A DNA stretch of 64,000 nucleotides, from positions 8,291 through 72,290 of the forward strand of contig NMRA01000987.1 of assembly GCA_002633005.1 (NCBI GenBank), given 5' to 3'. The notes below the pieces were generated by a model. The model worked only from the letters and a program-made list of their open reading frames with translations, was not told the origin of the DNA and searched no databases. Numbering within the stretch: position 1 is the first letter of the stretch; the number at the start of each line of letters is the position of its first letter. Shown here piece by piece: positions 23,176 through 50,021 of the stretch. The position numbers and the translations under genes are program-made. This DNA comes from Phoronis australis (Eukaryota; Phoronida; Phoronidae).

Positions 23176-26100
23176 CTGTCTGGGTTAAAGGTTGTTGTGA
23201 CTGTGTATTATTACAAGAACCAATAGAGACTAGGGTGCTGATTGCAAAATTCAGATCAGCCAAGTGCTGTTTATGTTTTGGTGCATAACTATTTTAATGG
23301 TGGCCTGTGACGTGTGTAGTGTCTTAGATTTATGACTTTGATTCAATGAAGATTTTAGCAGTATATTTTGCTAAGTGTTATTGTATGATTTAAGCACTTA
23401 CTAAACAGGAAGATACTGTTAGTGTTATGTGGGACCTTAGGAACATTGTCTTGGATGACTTCGGAATGTCGTAGAATTGGCTGGACAGATTTATATGAAA
23501 CTGTCAGATGTTATGCTTCATTGCACTGTTCTACAATAAAACTTTTAGGGATCATTGTTTTCACTTTTGCACGAAAGACTATAAGAAATAGGACTTCTGT
23601 GTTTTTCCTGAAAAACTCAAAATTGCCGTGGTACGGATGAAACGCCGAGCGAAATGTTCATTTAGAAAACTGTTGGGATTTTGTCTTGAACATTTACTTG
23701 AAACTAAATTTGGTAATATGTTTATGTTGTTATTTTGCCATCAAGAGACTAGTTTCTTTTTGATATTTTACTAAGAATACATCGTCACGCTACTCAATTA
23801 TTCACAAGTGGGTAATAAGTAAAAAATCAAGTTCTACAAATTCCCTACATTCAAAAAATTTATATTTACTGTTATCTGTAAAACTCAGACTGTAGTTTTG
23901 TATGTATTTGGCTAAGTACACACAATTGTCATAGCTAGACTCCTACATTTTCAACATGTACGCTTAGGGATGTTTGCATTGGTTTCTAGGTTATTATCAA
24001 CCTTCAAAGGCGGGGTTGCCAACTGTTATGAATTTACCTTTTTTCCACATACCTTTAATGCCAAAAAAGTGCTGCAAAGAGGTTTTAAAATTTGTATGGG
24101 ATTTGAGCATTTATTGCTCTTAAAAAACAACAGAATGTTAAGATTTTTTTTTAAATTATCACTAAATATGGGGGCAGAAGTTTTGTGAATTACAGAATTA
24201 GTTGTGAGCGCGTGATTGGATGAATAAGACACATCCAAAATCCAAAATTTGCATATCAGGCTATCCCTTTTGTGATTGGTTAATTGTATTACCATTGTTA
24301 GAAAGCATCTGGTATGGAAATCATGTCGGTGCTGTTTATGTTGATGTATGTAAATTGTGGCCAGTTCTGCTTGATGTGACTTGCCAATTGTTACTGTTTA
24401 TTAGTGTTTTAATGATATTTTTGTTGAAGTGTAGATAACTGCATTTTGTTTCACATCCTGAAATTCATATTAGATGTTGATACAGGGGATGGTGAAGACA
24501 ATTTGTGATTATTGATAGCCTAAAAGTAGAATTTTCGTTTATTCTGAAAAATGGGTCACGAGTTTCAAGTCATGGCTTTGACAATGTATGTAATACTACA
24601 GTGTATGTATAGTTGGTAAAGGTTTATAGCATATCAGGCAGTTAAAACATCAATTTATTTTGTTGTCTGAAATTGAAGTTTGATGAGTTACAGGACTGGA
24701 TTGATGTTAACTTTTTTGTGTCCAAAGAAATCATTCAGAAGGGTTCAGGGGGTCAGGACCCTTCATTTTTACATGGAAGAATGACAAGCATCCCCTGTTT
24801 GTCCCTGGTCAGACCCCCTGGACAAACTCCTATTGATTGTTGAGCTTTACTGCAGTTGTATTGTCTGTGTAGGGTGTATGGTGTATGGTCATGTGGGTGA
24901 CACTAAGCTGTGGATAGCTACCAAATGACATCCACCAGAAAGCATTTATGTGGTGTGAGGCGTATACCAAAAATTCTGGCTGACGGTATGATTCGTTAGT
25001 CTTTTACGTCCGTTCTCAGGGAACCTGGAATTTCGACACATTCGCATGTTTGTTTGTTTGTTTGTGTGTCGAGTACTTCTGTTGGAAAAACGGCCCGACT
25101 CAAAAGTACTTTTGTCAGAAAAATATTCAGCCCTTTGATTTAGATCACATGCTGTTAGGAAATTGTTCGCAAATTGTCTCTTAGTCAACACAGGTGTTTT
25201 CTGAGCTTGGAAAGAAACGACAATTCCTTATTGCTCGAGATCAGGCTTTACAAGTTGACTCTCATTAAAGCGTGTCATTTTATTCACTGAGGATGGTCTC
25301 CAGGAATAACAAAATGTCGGTTCTTTGCGCTAAGACCAAAAACTACTGCTCGTCTGAGCAAGGAACAAGTCAAGGTCAATTTTACAGACTGGCTGAGGTC
25401 AAATTTTAATTTCTTCAACTGAACAAGGGTTCGCTAGGGGCTTGTAATTTTCTTCTTTGTTCGTTTCGATTCCCATATTTTGACTTTTTGCCTGCAAAAA
25501 TACATTTCTTGTACATTACTCTTACTTAACAAAAGTCTGTAACTTTTTACATCACCTGGAAAATATTCCTTTCTTTTGTCATAGGTCATTACAAGCCCCG
25601 TCATAGGTCCAAGCAAAGAAAGAGTGAACAAAACATTTGAAGATCAAATTCTACAACCTGACCCAAAAACAGCGGGCCACACCTTCGAATCCAAATATAT
25701 GTTTTGAACAGAGGGGCCAGAGATTCTTCTCTCCTGTATAACACTCTGGGGAGCATTCCGTAGAACGAGTTTCTTGCAAGGCAAGCAATATCAAAATATG
25801 TCAATGTAAAATCACAGTCCAGTGAAAGGCAATTGTTTCACCAGTAGGAGTCTACACTCGCGACCTTACAAGCCTAAACAAGTAAAATGGCCTCCACTGA
25901 AGTGTTTGGGCAGTGAGGCTGGAATGGTTAGTCATGAGCAAAGGTTTCTCGCCACAGGGGTCATAGTTCATGTGTGTGTTCATTCTTAATGTTATAACTT
26001 TCCTTTAGAGTAGTGGGATATGGTTATCTGCAATCACTGCATGTATTACTATTGTCCATTAGTGCAGTCATAGCCCTGCACAAAGTTTACCTCAAATAAA

Positions 26101-27290
26101 TTAAATTTTCGAGACCTGACGTCATTGTTGTCTTTATAATCGGTACATCATCACTTAACAACCAGATGAAATTACCTTATCCCTTTAGGCTTATTAACAG
26201 ATAAAATGCTCAAACTACTCTCCTACCCTATTCAAATAGTAAGGCACAATTTAAAGATGCAATAAACGCACAAAAAAAACTAAAGACGCACCAAGCGTGG
26301 ATTTCGGAAAGCGCCCATTTTTCCAAAATGGTTGTTCTAGTTCAAGCTCTTGGCCCTTCAAGTAAGTCTAGTTTTGCTTTACTTTAATGGATGAAATTTC
26401 TCAGTGCGGTTGGATCCGATTTATGTGAGTTCTACTGTACTTCTTGACCTTGATCCCGTCTGACGAGATATTAGAGCATTCACTCACAATATCTACATTC
26501 AAACACTTAATAAGTTACAAACCACAAACTGCTGTAAAAAACAACTTTCTTCACAGGAGTACAATAGTTGCCAGTATTTTCTTATTCTGTAATAATAATA
26601 ATAATAAATACACTTGAAATTTCTTCCAAAGCCACTACAGCCCTTGCAACTTGAAACCAGGTGTGATTAACAATTTTTAATTGACATTGGAACCCCATCT
26701 GGTGTTGAAAACAAACGTCACTCAATGTGTTCACAGGCATATTTGGTCCTGTAAAGCAACGTCACATTTGTAGCAGTTAACAGTCTAATCCAAAGCTTAG
26801 CAGCTTTAAAACTGACACCGAAATCTTCATACTGTATGGTATCGCCATCTTGAAGCACCATCTCTCAATGACAACATTCCACACTTAATATGCTGATGAA
26901 ACGGAACATCCAGAAAGTCATGCCTCTTTCCTTGCTTGTAACGAAACGGAAAGTTGCAGGGAGGCAAGGTCCCAGATTTAACGATGCAAAATTAGAAATG
27001 CCAACTCGTCTCGTTAAAAAATGCTTCCGCACCAAACTAGACTTAAAAAATCACAAGATCCTATTTGTGGCGTACTTGAGATCTTCAATCGGTCTAATGC
27101 ATTAGCAAGTACGCGATATTCACCAGGTGGGATCGAAATGAACCCTCTTCTTAATATTTGAAGGTACTGAGAACCGAAACATTAACCAATACGGGGGATG
27201 TTCTCGGTATACTCGTAAGGGAATCTGACTCCTCAATGCAGTGGTCTCAGAATGGAATGTCCAGCAGTCATCAGAACTATCTTGTTCATC
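23176..27290. other. UOX 3' flank and intergenic region
   Basis: An AATAAA at 23535-23540 could end the UOX mRNA. Simple repeats include GTTTGTTTGTTTGTTTG near 25046 and an AAT run near 26590. I found no exon with splice context and recognisable homology. The snapin 3' end (minus strand) should lie in the right part, but no clear AATAAA complement marks it. Confidence 0.45.
23535..23540 (+). terminator. Candidate polyadenylation signal of UOX
   Basis: Canonical AATAAA, 360 bases after the UOX stop codon and the first one noticed downstream of it. Transcript support is absent. Confidence 0.4.
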
Positions 27291-30200
27291 TTACTTTCCT
27301 GTTTTATGTGGCAAAGCAGTTTTCCTACGTGCGCTCTCCTTAGCGATGTGGTTCTGTAATTTATGTAACCTGTCCTGAAACACAATAATGCACAGTTGAT
27401 TTGGTAGTTAAATACTGACTGTAATAATTAATCACTCTCTGACAAAATGTTTTAAAATTAGCTGTCTAGACGTGATGACTAAGAGTTAATTTTGGGATGC
27501 TAAATCATAACTATCTGTTAATGGAAACAAGGTGGAGTGAGGTTCCATCTGTCAGACATATAGAATAGTGTCCTGACCTCGATGCTACGTCATCTAGTCA
27601 AAATGTCACCTATTGGCCAAAATGATAATGACAGCACTAGCCAAGCTGAAGTCTGTGAGAGACGGATGCAACAGCGCTAACCCAAGTAAGCAAATTCCAG
27701 TATTTGACTTAATTTTTCTGTATTATGTTAATGGCAAGTCATTTGAAACCATCCATTGGTTTCATGTTTTCTCAACAGATGGTGTTGTGTGGGGAATTCT
27801 CAAGTATTAGAGGCAGGCAACAATCCAATTTTTAAAAATTTTGCAGCCAACCTTTAGATAAGAAGAAATTTCATAGAACAAAAAAATAAAATTCATTGCG
27901 CGAAACACCATCAGTTGAGATTGCTCAGTTTAGTAGGTATTCGAACAGCCAAAAGATCACTTAATCACGAATACTAATAACCAAGAATATATTCAAAATC
28001 AACTGCCAGCTTACACAGCAGATTATTGTTTGAGTGTGTGATGCTACCGGATTCTGGATTGACTGTTTTGCACAGAAAATGAAAAGAGTCTACTGAGCAA
28101 GACCACTGTTTTTCGTCATAATCAAATTCAAGATGGCGGACGTGGCAGCCATTTTGTTTTCAAAGCCATTAGAAGTTTGCCACCATACTCATTTCCAGGC
28201 AATTAAATTAGCTGTCATGATGGTGAAGTGGTATCCTCTCTTCTTACTTTTGCCATGGTCTGTGTTCAAGCACGCTACCATACCTGAGCATTCTGTAAAA
28301 TGTTGCTAACGAGCATGACTCGTCGTCTTGTGTTGTTCAGCTTCTTTACATATGGCTCTAAATCTATTGGCACGTGTTGGGTCTCGGACACTTTTCGGAG
28401 ATCTGGAAATGTGAAAGATGGCTGCTTACCTCAATCACAAGAGTGAAAAGATTGAAGAGTTTGCAAGACCCTGGAAAAATGTCGAAATCTGGCCAACTTC
28501 GGAACATCTTATCTCATAAATGGTAGATCGGATTTGTATAAAACTTTCACATATACCGTGCTTGATGCACTGTTCTCTAAAATGGAGGTAAGAATTGCTT
28601 CAAAATGTTTCACTATGCCCCAAGAATTTTTACGAAAAAATCAAAAGTTCCATGAAACTGCAATGAAATGACATTCTAGAAAAGTGTATGTAACAACATC
28701 ATGGTGAAAACTGGAATAATACAGGTGTTTTCTACTATATATACCTTCTCTTTTGTAAAATTTTACTAACTCGGTTGGAGTTATGTTGTTAGAAAATGTC
28801 AGTAGTCAAAAAGGAGGTCATGATAAAGATGAAATGATAGGAAAACATTACATTTGTGTGTGAAGAAAGACACTACATAAAAGATTTAGGGAATTTTTGA
28901 GTCCCTATTTGGGACTGTTTCATGCAGCTGAGTGCATGATGCTGAATACCAGTAGTTTAAGGTGAAATACTGTAAAATCTAGCCAAGTTAGGACACACTA
29001 ATATTGGTGAACACGAGACATTTTATTTTCTCATTTCTTCATCAAAGAAAAGTACCATCAAATCAATACTTTCCTAGTTCTGTACGATCAGTTTCCATCA
29101 CACTAAATTTAAAAATTGTGGACATTTATAACAATGTAAGAAAGTAATAAAAAATGACAAAAGGGTAAATTTTGTGGTTATCCTGTCCAAAATAAGTGAG
29201 ACACTAAAAGTTAGTCACCACAGAAAAATTTTAATTTCAGGTAAGGCATTAATTTCATTAATAATTTTGACAGTATACTGGTTTCAAAATTATTGCAAAA
29301 TTTCAAAAAAGTAGAAAACTTGCTTAACATCATTGGTCCACAATGAACAGATGACAACACTGGGACCACATTATAACTCAGGACGTTCCCTTCCACATAA
29401 CAGGTAAAAAGGCACGTCACAATCAAAATCCAGACTAACGCAAAAGCTTGGCAACTACAAAAAGAAGCACCTACTAGTCAGAAATTTTAACCAATGCCAG
29501 ACAATACCCGAAGGTCAAAAGATTTATCTGAGACATGATATTAGATGGAACAATTCCAACCCCAGTTGGCTGCATGTACTACGGAGCCATCTTGTGGGAG
29601 CTCCCCCGAACTATTACCCTAGCTTACAGTGTGGTCAGTCTACCAGACCAAAGTCCAGTTCAGAGGTAAACTAAAAGTCGCTGACCAGTGGACAGTTTCT
29701 TCTATAGATTTAGTCAGGATAAAACAACATGGTCAAGAACAGCTCAAGTAGCCAACTCTTACGTACTGGTAGGTATAAAGGAGCGTTCACATATTATGTC
29801 ACCACTCGAGGGAGGAGGGGTTTGGAAAAAATGAAGATTTAAGTACGTAATTGTGCGATTTATTAGAACATCTCTATTACAGTATGATTAGAGTTGAAAT
29901 GGTGTATTTTATTTAATTGCTGAAAACAGCTTACAGCGGCAAATGCAAGTGACACTCGATTAAAAAAAAAAAACAACTCTATAATTTGTCGTTAGTCATG
30001 TACAGACAGAATCTTTATCGAACTGTTGTTTGTGACAGGGGTAAAAAGTGGCAAATTGTGAATGAGGTAATATGTGAACAGTTCCCTACCAGGAACAATC
30101 CATCATGCATTAAAGGCTGGTGCATTTGACTATCAATACAAGAACTTAGGCCAGTGTTACTTAAAATCTTAATAGGTAAATAAAACAACAACAATGGATC

Positions 30201-31438
30201 TCAATTGAAATTTTCGGATATAATAATCCGAAAATTTCAGTTGATCCATTCTTGTTGTTTTATTTACCTATTTATATTCTATATTTCGTGAAACACTAGT
30301 ATCCTAGGGAGGATCTGGATCGCCTTTAGTTTCAGATTTATTTTCTACGTCATTTAAAATCTTACCATCTGCTAAGCTGTCAATCTGCTGCCTGAGTTCC
30401 ACCTGACTTAGTCTGTAATAATAACAAGAGCTAAAAGTACACAAAGCACAAGTTGAATATCATGGGCAACTCTATTCACTAAAAGGTGCAAATGAATAAG
30501 GTGAACCTTTTTGAACTTTTGCATAAAATTATGAGAACAGTGACTTTTCGACGCATTTATCTTCTAAAATTGAAATCCTCGTGAAAGTTAAGTTAGGATA
30601 ATTTTAAACCTCAAAACATGATGAAAATTAGCCACAGCAGAGTGTTTGAGTTAGGTTGAACTCTGACCCCTGTGTCACAGCAATACAATAGCAATAACCT
30701 TGTGGAGTCTTGAGTGACAACACGTTTTCGTGAAGGTGTTTGTATCTATGGTACAGAAGGAAAGTCAGTAGCTTCATTCTTTAGACTTATTACAAAAGTA
30801 AAAAATCTGACTTCGAATAGCCAGAAGTTAAGTTTTTGTCTTTTGTGACTGCGAGATCCTCAAAATATTTTGTCACAATCCAGTATTCAAGTCAAGAAGA
30901 CTATGTATTTCTGTCATTTAACATTGAGTTATAGACAGGTTTCTAACCTTCAGCCATAGGTTAAGCTTCCACCAGTACATCATTTATTTGTAGCTGTGCC
31001 TGAGATTTGAGTGTGGTAAAGACATGCACATAACCCAACCAACTGACTCCGCACTACTAGTAGTCACAAAACATAAGGGCAGGACTCAGTCTATGAACGC
31101 AGAACTGGGCACTAGTCAGATGTAGTAGGCCCTGAGTTAAAGTACCATTTTCATCAACTAAATAACAGGCCTCATTTATTCAGTGATTCCATGTTTCTCT
31201 GAATGAATCAGGCTTCACAGTTACGTCCAGGCAGTGCCCAGGACAGGAGGCACACGTTCAAGTTATTCTGTGATTACCTTACGGCGTGAACTTTGCCATC
31301 GATTTCTTCAACTGCTGGTTTGAATACGTTTAGTAAACCATCAGCTAACGCATCTTTAACAACATTTTCGTCCGTATGATTTTGGAAGTTGCCTCGATTC
31401 GTGTGATCGTCAGTAATTTCTGCACTTACTTCCGCCAT
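27291..31438 (-). CDS. SNAPIN: Snapin, BORC/BLOC-1 subunit and SNARE-associated protein (4 exons, 136 aa)
   Basis: Snapin is a small coiled-coil protein of the BLOC-1 and BORC complexes that binds SNAP25 and acts in synaptic vesicle and lysosome transport. Exons in transcript order: 31438-31278, 30412-30366, 28402-28284 and 27374-27291. All introns are GT-AG and phases fit. The product is 136 aa, the same length as human snapin. Diagnostic stretches: ADGLLNVFKPAV and DGKVHAVR (exon 1), SQVELRQQID (exon 2), LEPYVKKLNNTRRRVMLVSN and ILQNAQ (exon 3), and DRLHKLQNHIAKESARR (exon 4). The start at 31438 has G at -3 and +4. An upstream GTG at 31471 is in frame but unnecessary. The gene runs divergently from ALAD. 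Intron 2 holds a ~100-bp perfect-looking hairpin. Confidence 0.95.
30172..30271. repeat. ~100-bp hairpin-forming palindrome (MITE-like) in snapin intron 2
   Basis: The left arm starts ATAGGTAAATAAAACAACAA and the right arm ends with its exact complement. The arms, about 46-48 bases each, differ by a few bases and a 2-base indel around a 6-base loop (near 30219-30224). A tiny foldback transposon is most likely; a structured RNA is less likely. Confidence 0.8.
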
Positions 31439-32132
31439 TGCCGTACACTTATTATCCTTACCCTCTGTCACAGCGCCACCTATACTGTGAGAGAGTGTAA
31501 AATCTGTGCGTGAACTTGGAACTTAATCCTGCTTAATCTCAAGATCGCGTATGCGTGAAATTGGAATTGATTCATGTGGGCAATCAGGTGATTTTTTGTT
31601 CATTGCAAAGAATTTTTGTAATTGTAGGCCTCATAATCACCCATTTTCTCCTTTATCATCAGTTGTGGCAAATAACCGGAGGTTTATGCGAATGGCTAAA
31701 TCACACGAGTATTTTTTGCCAATCGTTGAAAACAGATTGGTTAAAATTTACTTCATTTCATCAATATGAAATTTGCTTTAGTGCAGTGCAAATTTTTTGT
31801 TAACATGAGTGAACTTGTCAAGTTTCCACGCGTATTCCGGCCAAAAAGTTCACGCATACGCGATCTTGAGATTGACCAAGAATCAAAGTTCAATCACAGC
31901 ATAAACACTTTTTTGGACGGAGCATTCAAATTTTTAAATTTATCGAATAAATCACACAGAATTGTTCACGCCGCTTTATGATATTGTATATTATCTGGAG
32001 TAAATAGCCATAACTTGGGTCACATCAAATACGTGCAATGAAACTGACCTATATTCTTATATGGCCAACCTTTTCACCCAAATGGACTCGTCTGTCGAAG
32101 TATTTTAGTAACTGCAGTCAAAATGTATAGCA
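31439..32132. promoter_or_regulatory. Snapin/ALAD shared upstream region, candidate bidirectional promoter
   Basis: Only 694 bases separate the divergent start codons of snapin (31438, minus) and ALAD (32133, plus), so both promoters must overlap or be adjacent unless distant leader exons exist. No convincing TATA box is visible. About half the interval is taken by an inverted-repeat element (31535-31873). Regulation is inferred from position alone. Confidence 0.5.
31535..31873. mobile_element. MITE-like element with perfect 25-bp inverted ends
   Basis: 31535-31559 (AATCTCAAGATCGCGTATGC...) is the exact reverse complement of 31849-31873. The 339-bp unit has no transposase. Two overlapping frames inside (about 31551-31803) look accidental. 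No target-site duplication is obvious. It lies between the snapin and ALAD starts. Confidence 0.75.
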
Positions 32133-46066
<13,934 letters not shown>

Positions 46067-47042
46067 TCTCTGTGACATGGATAATTTTTTTAAAGACCGA
46101 GATAATGTGCACAATATTGATAATGGATGACTCAAGTATTCACTGAGGTGGTGCTTATGAAGAAAGGGTGCTCTTTGTATTTTCTGAACGAGGACAGGTG
46201 CCTGCTTGGGGGCATTTGTGAATGCTTGATTGGGATTGTTTCATTAGCGCCATCTTGTGGGTTTTGAGATTCACATATTAAGCTGGACTTTTACCTTTTT
46301 CGAAGGCGTTTTGTCAAATCTATATCTGTTACTAACTTTGAAATGGTCGAATCTTTGTAATTAACATTATAAGAAGCATTTATTGATATTTTAATATTTT
46401 AGTTGTTGAAACACATTTTCCAGTCGAAGTTTGACGTTATCGGCAAGTCACGCTGTACGTTGATTGGCTGAACCGTTAGTTTTACCATCCTCTTATTGCT
46501 CAAGTCAAGAGAAATTGTTATGTAACAAGACTGGCACTGAAAATCTGCTTTCATGTCAACCATCGCCCAGATACATTATTTTATATGTTACTCGGACTGG
46601 TTGATGTTTTCGGAACTTTCTCATTGCATCACCACATCTGGTTTATAGATCAACTGAAAAGGGTCTAACTACCTCTTATGACCAGTAAACTTCTCCAAAC
46701 TGAGCAAAAAATGCATAACAAGGGAACATTCCACTTAATTAAGGGGGAGATCAATGCTAATTTGCTAGTCGCACTAAAACGATGTAGAAGTTTTTATACA
46801 CTAAGCCTAAATAATATCATGATGCTCTGCTGGTTTGTTTGCATGTGTTTTACTTGTGTTACTTAATAATCAGTGCAGAACATTTAGCACACAGTAGCCC
46901 GACTGCTACTCGATGATAGAGTGGTCTGTTTTTAAGGATTTTTGAGTGTCTTGTTTGTTAACACTTTCACAATTCAAAAGCGATGTCTGTGAAATGCGAA
47001 AAACTCCCGAGCCACATACGTTTACAATTTATTTTTATATAG

Positions 47043-47165
47043 ATAATCTAATTATATGTGGCAGTGTCATGCATTGTATTCCTGCTTGTATAACCTCACC
47101 CCNTAATCTAATTATATGTGGCAGTGTCATGCATTGTATCCCTGCTTGTATAACCCCACAACCCA
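47043..47165. repeat. 60-bp direct repeat split by a single N
   Basis: The ~60 bases before N at 47103 (from TAATCTAATTATATGTGGCA at 47044) are repeated immediately after it with two or three substitutions. This is best explained as two overlapping contig ends joined without merging. Confidence 0.8.
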
Positions 47166-47805
47166 TTTTCGGGTTATCCTCACGAATAAGTACACCCCAT
47201 CAACTGTTGCTTAGTATATTACTAAAGACATCCATTGTCAAAAATGTAAGCCCACTCCTTCGTTCATCTTGGTTCATATCAAATTCTTTTATCTCGCTTT
47301 CAATCGGTCTCTAGCCGCATTAGTGCAAATTAATCGAGAAAAATAGATCCCGACAGCGCAGTCTTTAATTGCAAGTGTGTCGTGCTTGTCAATGTGATAC
47401 TCTCCTAAAGGCTTGTCCACGAATGTGAAAAAACCCTTAGATTCATATATGGGAATGCCCAATATAAACCCATTCTGGCGAACATTTTAGATCTCGCAGG
47501 ATTATGATGAATAAGGGCAGACGTGGCAAGTTATAGGTGGGTGGCTTGAAAAGGTTATAAAATGCACTTGACAGCACCCAAATCTGGACTTGTGTGCTCA
47601 AAGAAGTCTAGTAGCAGTACGTCAACTCTGGAAGTTATTACGGTATGGATAACAGTTGGAGGAATATATGGTCTGCCTTGAACACCTAGCACGTGCAAGG
47701 CCCCTACATGTGCCTCCACCTGTTGTCAACTGTCAGCTCCCCTGTCTAGTCCCTGAATATTGACATTGTAACTTAATTGTGCATAGTTAGTGGTTTAATC
47801 ATGGA

Positions 47806-47811
47806 AATAAA
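47806..47811 (+). terminator. Candidate polyadenylation signal of ALAD
   Basis: AATAAA about 1.7 kb after the ALAD stop. A minus-strand AATAAA (plus TTTATT, 47849-47854) lies 38 bases further and could serve the convergent receptor gene. There is no transcript evidence for either. Confidence 0.3.
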
Positions 47812-50021
47812 TGTCAAAAAACAATCGAGCATTTTTGTTAATGCATCATTTATTACCTACTGACAAAAGTAAATTTTACATGAAAATAATAAATAGGGGC
47901 AATATAATTACTTGCAGAATAACATATAAAACACCCAGTATGTTCTATAATTGAAGGTAGGACATTATCGACAAGTTTGTGTTATTGCCCAAATATCTAC
48001 AAAAACTATACAATTTCAATTCAGTAATAAAAGTATACATATGTAGTGTAGATTAATTGGATAATGTGATTGTGTTTTTAGTAACACTGAGTCAAAAAGA
48101 ATTGCAGGAAAACAAGATTCAAGAAAATGTGAGTAGATTTCGTTTCTACAAATATTCCAAGACAAAATTTCAAAAACGATGAAACAATACAGCTAGTATC
48201 TAAATTACTTCTTTGTTTTTATGTTCATTTTGAGTTTGTTCATAAAAGTCATAAATGACCTATTTTTGAAAACACCGTGCAAAAGTGGAACATAAAAAAC
48301 AATTCTGAACAACAGTTTGGAAAACGAGTGTGCAAAGCATGGCATCTGGCACTTACATTGTGAATCTGATCAGACAAATCAGAGATGCATTGTTCCAACC
48401 ACCATAGGCCAAATTTGGACATTTTTCTTGGGTCCTACAAAACCTAAATAGTAAGCTGAAATGACATCGCGATGCCGTAAAAGAGTTATTATACGAGATT
48501 TTATCTTGAACATTTTCAACGAAAATTGTTCGTGTTATTGATATCGTAGTTTCCTTCCTTTTTTGCTTAGTTTTAACAAAAAGACATGGTCATGTGAGCC
48601 AATTAATGGCAGATCGTTAAAATCAAATTCCAAAGGCCTTCTACTTCAGGAAATTACACGCTTGTACACAGTTAAAATCTACAGCATTGTTGATACTTGG
48701 CTGAATACACAGACTTGTAGATAAGGTCACTAACTGTTCTCTGACACTGTTATTCTGAACAACAATAACCTCGACCAATAACATATTCTCTAGTTAACAA
48801 CCAAACAGTGATATCCTAATAAAATTTAACTAGCGACAACAATTGAAGTCCACTAAAACACCGACTAAAGTACAATCCGTAATCAAGACTAAAACATAAC
48901 ATGCCATTGGCATGCAATAAAATCAACACAGACATCAAATGAGAGGAACAGGTTAGTCTCCTATATTCATAACAAGACACCAAACTAACAAAGAGAGACA
49001 ACTACAAAAATATCAGATATGCCAAAAGAGCCATTTCTCTCTTGGCAAAAGAACTACCTCATCCAGAATTCCACAGCTCTTTAGTTACGGTGTATTTCAC
49101 CTAAACTGACTAGATATTGAGATTCTCAACAAATTATCCATTTGAACAACGCTTTTCATTAAATATCCAACTTTTTTACATCTCTTGAATATCTATGAAT
49201 TCCGTTTCAGGAGAGCACATTTCACTGAACCAACTCTGAACTGGTGCAGTCCCACAATAGCTGAGAAATGAGAAATCACAGTTCAACAAAGTCAAACAAA
49301 GATGACCGCATCGTCAATTTATCAACCAAAAATATTCAAACAAAATGACCCAGAATTCCCTGTGATGACAGCTGGGCGGAAGCCGAATTCAACATCAAGA
49401 CTTTCGCTGTTTGCAGCATTACCAAGTAATGATGGGGAAACAGCATCTCATCTGACTTTGGTCTAGCACTGAATCTATATCAGTGACGGCAACACTGATC
49501 ATTGAATTTTTGACCCCACACAACAAGGCGACCAGTTTTTGGCCAATTTTCTCATCAAAAGCAAAGACTCTGCTTTTATAAACTAAAAATTAATATTGCA
49601 CCATAAAAAGCAAAGCCTGTGAACTTAGGAAATTGTGTAACACCGACCTCAGCTCACTCAACTTAGTCATCACTTTCACACTGCTTTACACCAGGAATTC
49701 ATATCACACTACTTTTTTTTTAGTTCGTTCCCACAAAGGGGGGGGCAAGACCTGATTCTGCAAACGTATTTAGAAAGTTTGTTAATTTTTCACCATGATG
49801 TCATAAGGCAACAATTGGGCTTTACACACAATGTATTAAATAAATCAAATATAATTTTTGCATGATTCTAATTTTTTCAAACATTCACATTTTCTACCCC
49901 ACAACATCTATGACTGAAAATGTAAGTACAGTGCTATGAACTAGGCAAGATAATAAGTAATGTTGACTGTTTGGCTAAGTTGACAAATACGGCTAACGCC
50001 AAAATAAAACTAAAACTAGTT

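Noticed and set aside
31439-31471. GTG-initiated N-terminal extension of snapin
   Set aside because: Animal genes start at ATG. The ATG at 31438 has a good context and gives exactly 136 aa, the normal snapin length.
31551-31803. Two overlapping 72-82 codon frames upstream of ALAD
   Set aside because: They lie wholly inside the inverted-repeat element 31535-31873, have no homology I recognise and no splice context.
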